Shown here one piece after another: positions 1 through 8,040 of a DNA stretch of 64,000 bases (the stretch's first letter is position 1; every line of letters begins with the position of its first letter). This DNA is from Mycobacterium rhizamassiliense (lineage in GTDB: Bacteria > Actinomycetota > Actinomycetes > Mycobacteriales > Mycobacteriaceae): NCBI RefSeq assembly GCF_900157375.1, contig NZ_LT721901.1, positions 2,900,315-2,964,314 on the forward strand. The letters run 5' to 3'. The notes beneath the pieces were generated by a model. That model was not told the DNA's origin and did not search any database. It saw only the letters and a program-made list of their open reading frames with translations. Both the position numbers and the translations under genes were made by a program.

Positions 1-166
1 TACCGGGACGCACGCCGACATCGGGCAACCATCCCGCGGCGGCCGATGCCAGCCCGGCTACCTGCGACACGGTGAGTGTCTCGCCCGAAACGTCGCGCAG
101 CAGCGGACGATCCGGCCGGCCGGCGGCGCACTCGTCCAGCAGCCCGGCGATGGTGCCAACCGTCAC
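1..166 (-). CDS. Acyl-CoA ligase (AMP-binding), N-terminal part, cut by window edge
   Basis: This is the first 55 codons of a gene running off the left edge. Translation from the GTG at 166 gives MTVGTIAGLLDECAAGRPDR and then about 35 further residues, which resembles the N-terminus of mycobacterial fatty-acid/aryl-CoA synthetases (a short helix followed by the 'GRPDRPLLRD' type strand). A GGGAG ribosome-binding site lies 6-7 bases before the GTG. It follows the P450 gene on the same strand with a 25-bp gap, so it is probably the third gene of a thiolase-P450-ligase operon. The catalytic motifs lie outside the window, so the family call rests on the N-terminus and context only. Confidence 0.6.
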   Translation of the reverse strand, partial: MTVGTIAGLLDECAAGRPDRPLLRDVSGETLTVSQVAGLASAAAGWLPDVGVRPG

Positions 167-191
167 CGTGTTCTCCCGTCCCGACCGGCCG

Positions 192-1412
192 TCAGCCCAC
201 CCGCGGGCCGGGCGTGAAACTGACCGGCAGCTTGCGCACGGCGTACACCTCGCCCGCGTCCTCGAACAGGCTTGGCTCCCCGGCCAACTCGAAGTCGGGT
301 AGCCGAGTGAGCACCTGAGTGACCATCACGTCGAACATCAACTTGGCGTAGTGCGAGCCCAGGCAGCGGTGCATACCCACGCCGAAAGCCATGTGCTTCT
401 TGGCATTCGGGCGGTCGAGGTCGAGTTCGTCGGGGTTCTCGAACATCGCGGGGTCGCGGTTGGCCGCCGCCCACATCAGGATCGCCCGGTCGCCCTGGCA
501 CAGCTGCTGGCCGTGGAATTCGGCGTCGCGCGAGACGGTGCGCGCCAGGCCGAGGGTCGGGGTGTACAGGCGCAGCAGCTCATCGGTGGATTTCTTCACC
601 AGACTCGGATCAGCCTTGAACTTGGCGCGCAGCTCGGCGTCCTTGCACAGCCGCAACAGCACATTGCCGGTGAAGCCACTGGTGGTGTCCATGCCACCGA
701 GCATCATCAGCACCGTGTACATGGTGATCTGGCCATCGTCGAGCGGTTCGCCGTTCAGTGTTCCGCGCAGGATGTCACTGAACAGGTCATCGCCGAGGCC
801 CTCGGCGCGGCGCTGCTCCATGTGCTTGACGATTTCGCCGAACATCTCCATCCCCGCGATCCCGGCCTTTTCCGGGTCGTGGGCACGGTCGTGCACGGTG
901 GTGTGCACCCAGCCGACCCAGTCCATGAACCGCGACTCGTCGAAGTTCAACAGCCGCAGGATCAAACGCGCCGGCAACGGCGTCGTCAGCTCACCGACGA
1001 GATCGCACTTGCCGCGCTCGATGAAGGCGTCGATCGCCTCGTTGGTCATCTCGACGGCGGCCGCACGGAACCTTTCCGCCGAACCCGGCGAAAAGCGCTT
1101 GAGGGTGACCTCACGCAACTCCTGGGTCTCTGGCGGGTCCGATTCGATCGGCAGGATCGGCAACGGCAGCTCACTGGCCGGCACACCTACCGACGGATAG
1201 GAGTTGAACAAGTCATCGTCGCGGGCCGCTTCGAAGACCGATGCGTAGTCGACCAACGCCCAGAAACCATCGTAGTGCTCGGAATGTGCTACCGGACAGC
1301 CTGATTCGCGCATATCGCGGAACCGGCTGTAGGGGTCGTCGCGGAATTCGGCCGAGTGGTGGTCGAGGTCGACCTCGGCGCGTGGGCGCGATTCCGCCTG
1401 GGTGTCGGTCAT
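192..1412 (-). CDS. Cytochrome P450
   Basis: A soluble bacterial P450 monooxygenase of 406 residues, a usual length. Visible landmarks are the oxygen-binding I-helix GGMDTT (about 239-244), the K-helix ExxR motif ELLR (278-281) and the heme loop FGVGMHRCLG with the thiolate cysteine at about 350. It would hydroxylate an unactivated carbon using ferredoxin-delivered electrons; a single-cluster ferredoxin is encoded at 18.7 kb. The ATG at 1412 was chosen over an upstream in-frame start because AAGGGAG precedes it and the protein then begins normally. It lies 25 bp after the thiolase-like gene and before a CoA ligase, as steroid-type P450s often do. The substrate is unknown. Confidence 0.93.
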   Translation of the reverse strand: MTDTQAESRPRAEVDLDHHSAEFRDDPYSRFRDMRESGCPVAHSEHYDGFWALVDYASVFEAARDDDLFNSYPSVGVPASELPLPILPIESDPPETQELREVTLKRFSPGSAERFRAAAVEMTNEAIDAFIERGKCDLVGELTTPLPARLILRLLNFDESRFMDWVGWVHTTVHDRAHDPEKAGIAGMEMFGEIVKHMEQRRAEGLGDDLFSDILRGTLNGEPLDDGQITMYTVLMMLGGMDTTSGFTGNVLLRLCKDAELRAKFKADPSLVKKSTDELLRLYTPTLGLARTVSRDAEFHGQQLCQGDRAILMWAAANRDPAMFENPDELDLDRPNAKKHMAFGVGMHRCLGSHYAKLMFDVMVTQVLTRLPDFELAGEPSLFEDAGEVYAVRKLPVSFTPGPRVG

Positions 1413-1437
1413 CGGCGGTACTCCCTTCGGTTGGCTG

Positions 1438-2592
1438 CTACTTGGACAGGATGGCGACGGCCGCGGTTCCGGGTGCCCCGTACAGCTGGGCCAGCCCGAC
1501 CCGCGGATCGCCAGGCACCTGACGGTCACCCGCGGTGCCGCGCAGTTGGTGGACGAGCTCGTAGACCTGACGAAGCCCGGATGCGCCGACCGGTTCGCCG
1601 TTGGCCAGCAGGCCACCGTCGGTGTTGATAGGCAACCGGCCGCCGATCTTGGTGGCGCCGTCGGCGAGCAGCGCCTCCTGTTCGCCGTCCTTGCAGAGCC
1701 CCGTCTCGGCCATGTGGATGATCTCGGACCCGGAGTCGGTGTCCTGCAGCTGCGCGACGTCGACGTCCTCGGGGCCTATCCCCGCCAACTCATAGGCGGC
1801 GCGGGCGGCCTCCGCGGTGGTGCCGGGCACGATGGGCAGCTCGATCGAGGTACGAAGAAGCTCGTAGGCGCCCTCGCGGCGGCTGCGCAACGCAGTCGAG
1901 CGCAAGTAGATCGGAGTGTCGGTGTACTGCTTGGCTTTATCGGCCCGGCACACCACCACGGCGGCAGCGCCCTCGTTCGGATTGCAGTACATGTATTGGC
2001 GCAGTGGGGCATTCACGATCGGGGAGCTCAGGATCGAGTCGACGCTTATCGGCTTGCGGCGCCACGCGTGCGGCGCCAGCGCCCCATTCTCGAGGTTCTT
2101 GGCCGCCACCAGGGCCAGCGTCTCCTCGGTGATGCCGTGATCGTGCATGTAGCGCATGATCTTGGTGCCGAAGTAATGCGTGGTCAGGAACATGCCCTGA
2201 TCGCCATACCATTGCGGCAACCCCGAAACCGAGGGGTCGGCGCCGAAGGCGCCGCGCGGATGCTTGTCCAGCCCGACGCCGACCGCAATGTCGGCTTCGC
2301 CGAGTTGGACGTCTCGCGCGGCGAGGGTCAACAGCGAGTTACCGGTCGCGCAGCCGCTCAACGTGGCCCTCGCCGGGAGACCGGTCATCCCGGCCAATCC
2401 CGTCACCGCCTCGGGATTGGCCACCTCGAGGCTGCCCGCATACAGGCTGCCCACGTCCGACCACTGCACCCAGGCATCGCGCAGTGCCCTGCTGATCGCT
2501 ACGGCGCCCATCTCCAGCGCCGACCGGTCCTCGTATCGACCGAACGGGTGAAGTCCAACGCCGATGATGGCGATGTCGGGCGTGCTGCTCAT
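1438..2592 (-). CDS. Thiolase-fold protein (SCP-x/lipid-transfer type)
   Basis: A 384-residue thiolase-superfamily protein of the SCP-x/Ltp branch. It keeps a cysteine in the nucleophile loop (SGCATGN, Cys about 81), but the usual GHP histidine loop reads NGEPVGASG (about 331-339) and the C-terminal catalytic cysteine region reads YGAPGTAA without cysteine. It may therefore be a thiolase with altered chemistry or an acyl-CoA-binding protein. The ATG at 2592 has GGAAGGAACACG just upstream. It is the first gene of the minus-strand operon thiolase-P450-ligase and is divergent from the ligase at 2719. Confidence 0.82.
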   Translation of the reverse strand: MSSTPDIAIIGVGLHPFGRYEDRSALEMGAVAISRALRDAWVQWSDVGSLYAGSLEVANPEAVTGLAGMTGLPARATLSGCATGNSLLTLAARDVQLGEADIAVGVGLDKHPRGAFGADPSVSGLPQWYGDQGMFLTTHYFGTKIMRYMHDHGITEETLALVAAKNLENGALAPHAWRRKPISVDSILSSPIVNAPLRQYMYCNPNEGAAAVVVCRADKAKQYTDTPIYLRSTALRSRREGAYELLRTSIELPIVPGTTAEAARAAYELAGIGPEDVDVAQLQDTDSGSEIIHMAETGLCKDGEQEALLADGATKIGGRLPINTDGGLLANGEPVGASGLRQVYELVHQLRGTAGDRQVPGDPRVGLAQLYGAPGTAAVAILSK

Positions 2593-2665
2593 CGTGTTCC
2601 TTCCGGCAGGCGGCAACGTGGAGCCCCCCGGGGGAGCGTGCGCGTTGACGTGGACGCCACTAAGC

Positions 2666-2704
2666 CTATAACTATATAGCGAATTCTAAAAAGGGTCCTA
2701 GAAT
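2666..2704. promoter_or_regulatory. Divergent promoter region with two inverted repeats
   Basis: The 126-bp gap between the minus-strand thiolase and the plus-strand ligase holds a sharp AT-rich patch in otherwise GC-rich DNA. ATTCTA (2683-2688) and TAGAAT (2699-2704) form an inverted repeat with a 10-bp spacer. Each arm read outward is a TAnnnT -10-like hexamer, so the repeat may simply be two back-to-back -10 boxes. TAGAAT at 2699 would start transcription about 8 bases before the ATG at 2719, fitting a near-leaderless mRNA. A second repeat, CTATA-N4-TATAG, lies at 2666-2679. Confidence 0.45.
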
Positions 2705-2718
2705 CTGCGTAGTCGTGA

Positions 2719-4233
2719 ATGAAGGCCGAGGCGTTGAGCATTTCGTTGTTGTTGGAGATGGCGGTTTCGGGTGACCCCGACCGGCTGGCGCTGGTCGACG
2801 GCGCCGATCGGTTGACCACCGGCGAGCTCAGTGCGTTGGCCGACGGGGGAGCGGGTGTGATTGCCGCCGCCGGGGTCGAACACGTCGCCTACGTCGGGTC
2901 GGGCGGGCTCCTGCAGCCGCAGCTGATCTTCGCCGCGGCTCGCGCAGCGGTTCCGTACACCCCGATCAACTACCGATTGAGCGCCGAGGGTGTCCGGGAG
3001 TTGATCGAACGGCTGCCTCATCCGCTGGTGATCGTCGACGACCGTTACCGCGAACTGGTCGGCGATGCCGGCATGCGCGTGATGTCCTCCGAGGACTTCT
3101 TGGCCGCGGCACGCACCACCGACGCCGTAGCAGAGTTCGCCGATCCCGACGACATCGCGATCGTGCTGTTCACGTCGGGCACCACCTCCAAGCCGAAGGC
3201 GGTCGAGCTGACCCACGGCAACCTCACCAGCTACATCACCGGCACCGTCGAGTTCGGTTCGGCCGATGACACGGATGCGGCCTTGATCTGCGTGCCGCCG
3301 TATCACATCGCCGGGGTCAACGCTGCGATGTCGAACTTGTATGCGGGCCGGAAGATGGTGTACCTGGCCAACTTCGACGCTCGCGAATGGGTGCGCCTCG
3401 TCGCCGAGGAGAAGGTGACGACCGCGACCGTGGTTCCTACCATGATGGACCGCATCGTCACCGCGCTCGAACGGGAGCCCGTCGAGCTGCCGACGCTGCG
3501 CAATCTGGCCTACGGTGGATCGAAGGTCGCACTTCCGTTGGTGCGCAAGGCACTTGACTTGATGCCGCACGTCGGATTCGTCAATGCCTACGGTCTTACC
3601 GAAACGAGTTCGACGGTCGCGGTACTCACCCCCGACGACCACCGCGATGCGCACGGCAACCCAGACGAGTTGCTCGCCAAGCGGCTCGGTTCGGTCGGAC
3701 AGCCGGTGCCCGGCATCGAGGTGCAGATCCGTGACGAGAACGGCGCCGTGCTCGGCCCGGGTGAACCGGGTGAACTCTTCGTTCGCGGCGAACAGGTTTC
3801 CGGCAAGTACACCGGCATCGGCTCGGTGCTCGATGATGAGGGCTGGTTTCCTACCAGGGACATCGCCACCCTCGACGAGGCTGGCTATCTCTTCATCACC
3901 GGTCGTTCCGACGACACCATCATTCGGGGTGGTGAGAACATTGCGCCCGCCGAGCTCGAAGACGTGCTCGTCGAGCATCCTCATGTACGCGAAGTCGCGG
4001 TGGTCGGTGTCGAGGATGCCCAATGGGGGCAGGCCATCGTCGCCGTGGTCGTACCTGCTGCGGGCGTCGATCCGGATCCCGACGAACTGCGGGAGCACGT
4101 CCGCAAGTTCCTGCGAGGATCACGTACCCCCGACCAGGTCGTCTTTCGCGACGAGCTACCGACCAATGCAACGGGAAAGCTGCTTCGCCGTGAGATCGTC
4201 GAAAGTCTCCGCGACGTGGTCGTCGAAAAGTAA
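2719..4233 (+). CDS. Acyl-CoA synthetase (FadD-like, AMP-forming)
   Basis: A 504-residue class I adenylate-forming ligase that would activate a carboxylate to its acyl-CoA with ATP. The phosphate-binding loop TSGTTSKPKA is at about residue 153, the YGLTE motif is near 294, the TRD/GRSDD hinge is at about 378-398, and the catalytic lysine sits in the C-terminal ATGKLLRRE stretch. No convincing ribosome-binding site precedes the ATG; a TAGAAT box about 15 bases upstream suggests a very short leader. It is followed after 11 bp by a small gene with a strong ribosome-binding site, so the two are probably co-transcribed. Confidence 0.92.
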   Translation: MKAEALSISLLLEMAVSGDPDRLALVDGADRLTTGELSALADGGAGVIAAAGVEHVAYVGSGGLLQPQLIFAAARAAVPYTPINYRLSAEGVRELIERLPHPLVIVDDRYRELVGDAGMRVMSSEDFLAAARTTDAVAEFADPDDIAIVLFTSGTTSKPKAVELTHGNLTSYITGTVEFGSADDTDAALICVPPYHIAGVNAAMSNLYAGRKMVYLANFDAREWVRLVAEEKVTTATVVPTMMDRIVTALEREPVELPTLRNLAYGGSKVALPLVRKALDLMPHVGFVNAYGLTETSSTVAVLTPDDHRDAHGNPDELLAKRLGSVGQPVPGIEVQIRDENGAVLGPGEPGELFVRGEQVSGKYTGIGSVLDDEGWFPTRDIATLDEAGYLFITGRSDDTIIRGGENIAPAELEDVLVEHPHVREVAVVGVEDAQWGQAIVAVVVPAAGVDPDPDELREHVRKFLRGSRTPDQVVFRDELPTNATGKLLRREIVESLRDVVVEK

Positions 4234-4244
4234 GGAGAGGCAAC

Positions 4245-4547
4245 ATGATCAAGAACGGCACGCGCCTGCAGAGCCAGGTGTGTGACACCCAGGTGATCGT
4301 CGTCAAGGCCGCTGAGAGCCTGGACGATCTGCGTTGCGGAGGCCGGCCGATGCTGCCACTGGATGCGCAGCGGCCCGCCGACGTCACGCCCGACCCGGCC
4401 TTCGCCGACGGCAGCACGATGGGCAAGCGCTACGTCGACGACGGCGACGCCGAGGTACTGGTCACCAAGGCCGGCGCCGGGTCGCTCAGCGTTGGCGCGA
4501 CGCCGCTGGCGCTCAAGGAAGCCAAGCCGCTACCCGCCAGCGACTGA
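4245..4547 (+). CDS. Small conserved hypothetical protein
   Basis: A 100-residue protein with no family I can name. It has two cysteines (about 13 and 31, the second in LRCGGRPM), a central stretch rich in Asp, Ala and Gly, and no transmembrane segment or signal peptide. AAGGAGAGGCAAC immediately before the ATG is an almost ideal ribosome-binding site, and the gene starts 11 bp after the ligase stop, so it is real and probably translated with it. A role as a partner of the ligase is possible from context only. It ends just before the convergent methyltransferase gene. Confidence 0.75.
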   Translation: MIKNGTRLQSQVCDTQVIVVKAAESLDDLRCGGRPMLPLDAQRPADVTPDPAFADGSTMGKRYVDDGDAEVLVTKAGAGSLSVGATPLALKEAKPLPASD

Positions 4548-4573
4548 CAGCGAGTGGGGAGTGGGCGGTGGGG

Positions 4574-5515
4574 TCAGCGCAGCCGGCCTTCGACGAACAC
4601 GCTTTCGGGGACCGCGGCATCGAGGCCTACCGGGACGGCTCGGTTGCTGGCGGCCATCAGGTCCTCTGCGCTCGTCGCGGCATTGACAGTCCAGCCGTGC
4701 GCCTGCAGCCAATCGACGACCTCCGTTCGTTCTTCCTCATAGAGCAGGTTGCCCGATTCGGTGATGTCTTTGCCGCCCAGCCTGATTGCGGCCTGCCGGT
4801 AGCGTTCCGTCTGCTCCTCGCGGCGTGCGAAACTTTCCGCGCTGAAGAACTCGTTGGTGAAAGCTTCGACAGCGACCCGGCTCCCGGGAGCGCTGAGCGA
4901 CTGGATTCGGTCGAACAACAGGTCCTGGGCGTCCGCTGTCAGATACGGCAGCAATCCCTCCGCTGACCACGCCGTCGGCGCCGATGCGTCAAGCCCTGCC
5001 TGCGCCAGCGCCTTTGGCCAGTCCAGACGCAGATCGATGCCGACGCTGACGTGGGAAGCGATCGGGTCGACGGCATGAGACTCCAGCGTGCCGGTCTTGA
5101 ATTCCAGCACCTTGGGCTGGTCGATTTCGTAGACCACACACCCGTCAGGCCACGCGAGTCGCCAGGCGCGCGAGTCCAGACCGGCCGCCAGGATCACGAT
5201 CTGCCGGATGCCGTCGCCGGCCGCCGCGAGAAAGTACTCGTCGAAAAACTTTGTCCGGCAAGCCGTGTAGCCCAGCATCGCCTGCATCCGGTCCTCGAAT
5301 TGTGGATCGGCACCGACCAATTCGGCCGGCAGTTCATCGTCCAGATAAACCTGCCAGATGCCGTCGCCGGCTGCCTCGAGGAACAGCTTTGCGTAGGGAT
5401 CGCTGATCAGCGGATCGGCGCTGTCGGTCTCTTTCGCCCGCCCACCGGCAACCCCCAGCGCGGTAGCGCCGACGCTCTCGTTGATGCCCCACGTGTCATT
5501 GTCAGTTCTGGCCAT
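4574..5515 (-). CDS. Class I SAM-dependent methyltransferase (mycobacterial family)
   Basis: A 313-residue protein of the putative S-adenosylmethionine-dependent methyltransferase family that is expanded in mycobacteria (Rv0725c-like; leucine carboxyl methyltransferase fold). The SAM-binding region [14 protein letters not shown] lies at about 107-120, followed by the acidic [13 protein letters not shown] strand at about 127-139. N-terminal features of the family are visible ([21 protein letters not shown]). The substrate is unknown for nearly all members. It stands alone: convergent with the small gene at 4.5 kb and separated by 100 bp from the amidohydrolase gene upstream. Confidence 0.88.
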   Translation of the reverse strand: MARTDNDTWGINESVGATALGVAGGRAKETDSADPLISDPYAKLFLEAAGDGIWQVYLDDELPAELVGADPQFEDRMQAMLGYTACRTKFFDEYFLAAAGDGIRQIVILAAGLDSRAWRLAWPDGCVVYEIDQPKVLEFKTGTLESHAVDPIASHVSVGIDLRLDWPKALAQAGLDASAPTAWSAEGLLPYLTADAQDLLFDRIQSLSAPGSRVAVEAFTNEFFSAESFARREEQTERYRQAAIRLGGKDITESGNLLYEEERTEVVDWLQAHGWTVNAATSAEDLMAASNRAVPVGLDAAVPESVFVEGRLR

Positions 5516-5570
5516 CGGGATCCCTTTCGTGGGTCTCGGCGAATGGGGTTATTCCGAGCCTACACGAAAA

Positions 5571-5585
5571 GTTAGCAGTGCTTAC
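5571..5585. promoter_or_regulatory. Imperfect inverted repeat upstream of the methyltransferase gene
   Basis: GTTAGCA-G-TGCTTAC is a 7-1-7 inverted repeat with one mismatch, flanked by AAAA and TAAAT, in the 100-bp gap before the methyltransferase start at 5515. Read towards that gene, TAACTT could serve as a -10. A dimeric repressor site is plausible; no regulator can be assigned. Confidence 0.3.
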
Positions 5586-5615
5586 TAAATGAGCGGTACC
5601 ACCGCTGGCGGCGCC

Positions 5616-6845
5616 TCAGGCGTGGGCGAGCGCGGGCGGCTTGACGGCCGCCGGGTCGGGGTTGGCGATCGGCAGGCCCATGAATCGACGGGCGTTGTCT
5701 CCCATGAAGTCGTAGGTGCGACGGGTGTCCATGCCCTCGGCGTACTGCCAATACCGCTTGGGCTCGGCCAGGCCTTCGGGATGTGGCCAGTCCGAACCGA
5801 ACATCACCTTGTCCCATCCGACGGTCTGCACCACGTCGGCGACCGAGCCCTCCCAGAACGGGCTCACCCAGACGTTGCGGCGGAACACCTCGTGGGGATG
5901 CTCGGGGAAGTTCTGCGGCATCTTGTTGTACGTCGACTGCAGGTCGTCGAAGAGCGGCTTGATCCATGCGCTGCCGTTCTCCACGCTGGCGATCCGCAGC
6001 TTCGGGAATCGGGTCAGGGTGCCGTGGCAGATCAGGCTGGTCAACATGTCGGCGATCTCCCGGTGACCCAGCGCGGTCCATTTGAATGCCGACATCTCGA
6101 ACGCGCTGCTGGTCGACGGCGGCTCCCACTTGTCGATGTACTCCTGCAAGGGAGGTTGGCTGGCGTGCAACACAATTGGCAGCCCCGCGTCCTCGACGTC
6201 GCGCCAGAACGGATCGAACTCGGGCAGGGCGGGGGAGCGCCAGCCCTTGTAGCCGTTCACCGGCGCCGGCTTGATGAGCGCGACCTTGGCGCCGTTGTCC
6301 AGGATGTAGGCGAGCTCGCGCCGGGCTTCGTCGACGATGCCGAGGTTGAGCACCGGCGTGGAGTAGATGCGGCTGGCATGACTGAAGCCCCAATGCTCGA
6401 GCATCCACTGGTTGAGGGCGTGGATGATCGCCACCGTCAGGTCGGGATCCTCGGCGGCCGAATGCTCGACGAGGTTGGCCAGCGTCGGATAGTTCAGGCA
6501 CGAGTCGACGCCCTGGCGGTCTAGTTCGGCGATCCGGTCCTCGGGGTTACGCGCGCCCGGCGGGGTGTCGATGCCACGGCCGGACATCTCCCGCATCGAC
6601 AGACCCTCGGGGTTTTGCCCGGAGTAAAACTTCTCGTGCGCGCCGGGGGCGGCGACCCGGTCGAACGTCGGGTTCGGCATGTAATCGGTGATCTTGTTCA
6701 GGATCGCGATGCGGGTGTGCCTGCCGATCTGGACGAACTGCACCTTGGGCTGGAACTGCTTGGGCAGGTACCTCGTCAGCGCATCGGGGGTCTCGTACAT
6801 GTGCTGATCGGCATCGAAGATCGGTGCGTCGGTGAACTGCGTCAT
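5616..6845 (-). CDS. Amidohydrolase-2 family metal-dependent hydrolase
   Basis: A 409-residue TIM-barrel protein of the amidohydrolase-2 (ACMSD-like) family, whose members hydrolyse or decarboxylate cyclic acids using a Zn or Mn centre. Metal-binding landmarks are DADQHMYE near the N-terminus (about 10-17), VLHASQPP in the middle (about 225) and GSDWPHPEG near residue 345. GAGAGGCACCACG precedes the ATG. It is divergent from a TetR gene, and the gap holds a perfect 8-2-8 palindrome, so it is the most likely direct target of that repressor. It differs from the closely related pair at 16.2 and 35.4 kb. The substrate is unknown. Confidence 0.87.
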   Translation of the reverse strand: MTQFTDAPIFDADQHMYETPDALTRYLPKQFQPKVQFVQIGRHTRIAILNKITDYMPNPTFDRVAAPGAHEKFYSGQNPEGLSMREMSGRGIDTPPGARNPEDRIAELDRQGVDSCLNYPTLANLVEHSAAEDPDLTVAIIHALNQWMLEHWGFSHASRIYSTPVLNLGIVDEARRELAYILDNGAKVALIKPAPVNGYKGWRSPALPEFDPFWRDVEDAGLPIVLHASQPPLQEYIDKWEPPSTSSAFEMSAFKWTALGHREIADMLTSLICHGTLTRFPKLRIASVENGSAWIKPLFDDLQSTYNKMPQNFPEHPHEVFRRNVWVSPFWEGSVADVVQTVGWDKVMFGSDWPHPEGLAEPKRYWQYAEGMDTRRTYDFMGDNARRFMGLPIANPDPAAVKPPALAHA

Positions 6846-6895
6846 CGTGGTGCCTCTCGCTGCTCGACTTTGGCCTGCCTACGAGCTTCGCGTAA

Positions 6896-6913
6896 CTTGA
6901 CACTTGTGTCAAG
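6896..6913. promoter_or_regulatory. Perfect palindromic operator candidate (site 1)
   Basis: CTTGACACTTGTGTCAAG is an inverted repeat with 8-bp arms and a TT spacer, midway between the amidohydrolase start (6845) and the TetR start (6992). Its core is TGAC-N6-GTCA. Size, symmetry and position beside a divergent tetR gene fit a TetR operator. Confidence 0.6.
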
Positions 6914-6963
6914 TCTGCACAGTTCCAGGCATCCTCTGATCTATGAACTGTATTGATTGCAGT

Positions 6964-6977
6964 TGACGACAGTGTCA
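6964..6977. promoter_or_regulatory. Second TGAC-N6-GTCA site overlapping the tetR promoter (site 2)
   Basis: TGACGACAGTGTCA repeats the core of site 1 with identical spacing, 66 bp away. It abuts TATAAG (6978-6983), a good -10 hexamer placed to start transcription at or just before the ATG at 6992 (leaderless or nearly so). Binding here would block the tetR promoter, which suggests autorepression. Confidence 0.5.
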
Positions 6978-6991
6978 TATAAGGTCGCCGC

Positions 6992-7603
6992 ATGACGGTG
7001 ACCTCGGCTTCGGCCGCCGAACGGGAATTGGATGCCACCCGCGGTGAGCGGACCCGCTCGGCGATCCTCAACGCCAGTCGCCGTCTCTTTCTGGAACGTG
7101 GCTACGCGGGTACGCCGATCAACGCGATCACCGAGGCGTGCGGCATCTCGCGGGCCGGCTTCTATACCTACTTCAAGGACAAACGCGAAATCTTCAACGT
7201 CCTCGGCAAGAACGCCTACCGCGAAGCCCTCGCTGTCATCGGGGAATGGGCCGAGGCCGACGCGGCGTTCGGTCCGGCCGACATCCGGGCCTGGGTCGGT
7301 CACTACTTCGACTACATGGATCACCATGGTGCGTTCGTCCTCGCGTCGGCACACTCGGCACCCGACGACGACGACTTTCGAAACTCGCGCAACCGCATGG
7401 TGTCTCGCGCGTCGTGGAAGCTTGGCCAGGCGATCGCCGGAAACGGCGTGCATTCACCGGAGGTCATCGGCGTCGCGGTGATGGGGCTGCTGGACCGAGC
7501 CTGGCACACCGTCCACCGGCAGACGGTGGCCGTCGACCGCGACGAAATGATCGCGGTGGTCGCCGAGATGATCGTCGCGATGGCAACGCCCCTCGCGTCG
7601 TGA
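6992..7603 (+). CDS. TetR family transcriptional regulator
   Basis: A 203-residue TetR repressor. The N-terminal DNA-binding domain spans about residues 17-65, with the helix-turn-helix AITEACGISRAGFYTYFKDK; the C-terminal ligand domain is unclassified. It is divergent from the amidohydrolase gene, with two TGAC-N6-GTCA sites in between. It is translationally coupled to the next gene, whose GTG overlaps the TGA stop. Likely an autoregulated repressor. The same core motif recurs at 57.2 kb, so it may also control the aldolase and Rieske operons there. Confidence 0.92.
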   Translation: MTVTSASAAERELDATRGERTRSAILNASRRLFLERGYAGTPINAITEACGISRAGFYTYFKDKREIFNVLGKNAYREALAVIGEWAEADAAFGPADIRAWVGHYFDYMDHHGAFVLASAHSAPDDDDFRNSRNRMVSRASWKLGQAIAGNGVHSPEVIGVAVMGLLDRAWHTVHRQTVAVDRDEMIAVVAEMIVAMATPLAS

Positions 7604-8040
7604 ACCCGCTGTCGCTCGACGCGCCGGACGTGGTCGAGCTCATTCGTGCCAACCATCGGGTGTTTCTCTTCTGCCGTGACGGCGCCCGACGTCCGATCGG
7701 CTACGCCATGCGTTCGGTCGGCTATCGCGCCGCCATCCGCCGCCTCTACTTCGCCACCTACGCCAAGAGCGCCAAGGTCCAACACCTGCGCTCGGCTCCC
7801 GAGGTCGCATGCTTGATCGGCGACGACGCGGGTTGGGTCTCCGCTCGTGGCGTCGCGCATGTCTACCAACCGACCGCGGCCGAGGTCGACGATCTCATCG
7901 GCGAAAGTTCACCGGATCAACGCGTGCCGGAGTCAGTCGTGACGAAGGTCCGCGACCGCCTTCTCAGCGGCAAGCGGTGCTTCATCGATCTGACGCTCAC
8001 CGAGGTCCGCGCCGCCGTTCTCCCCGATCGACGTGCCTAG
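7600..8040 (+). CDS. Pyridoxamine 5'-phosphate oxidase-like split-barrel protein
   Basis: A 146-residue protein starting at a GTG that overlaps the tetR stop (GTGA). The sequence NHRVFLFCRDGARRPIGYAM, then YFATYAKSAKVQHLRSAPEV and CLIGD, is the pattern of the flavin-binding split-barrel fold (PNPOx-like, including F420- and FMN-dependent reductases): a strand with the substrate-facing RPIGY, then the KxxxLR phosphate-binding region. Members reduce or oxidise small molecules with FMN or F420. It overlaps the next, shorter split-barrel gene by 8 bp, so the two may form a heteromer. Confidence 0.72.
   Translation: MNPLSLDAPDVVELIRANHRVFLFCRDGARRPIGYAMRSVGYRAAIRRLYFATYAKSAKVQHLRSAPEVACLIGDDAGWVSARGVAHVYQPTAAEVDDLIGESSPDQRVPESVVTKVRDRLLSGKRCFIDLTLTEVRAAVLPDRRA

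Noticed and set aside
351..1304. Long plus-strand open frame opposite the P450 gene, and similar long antisense frames elsewhere (for example 1402-2679, 2698-4098, 21317-22303, 23751-25010, 53968-55353).
   Set aside because: They lie fully inside well-recognised genes, their translations are Arg/His/Gly-rich without motifs, and long antisense frames are expected in GC-rich DNA.
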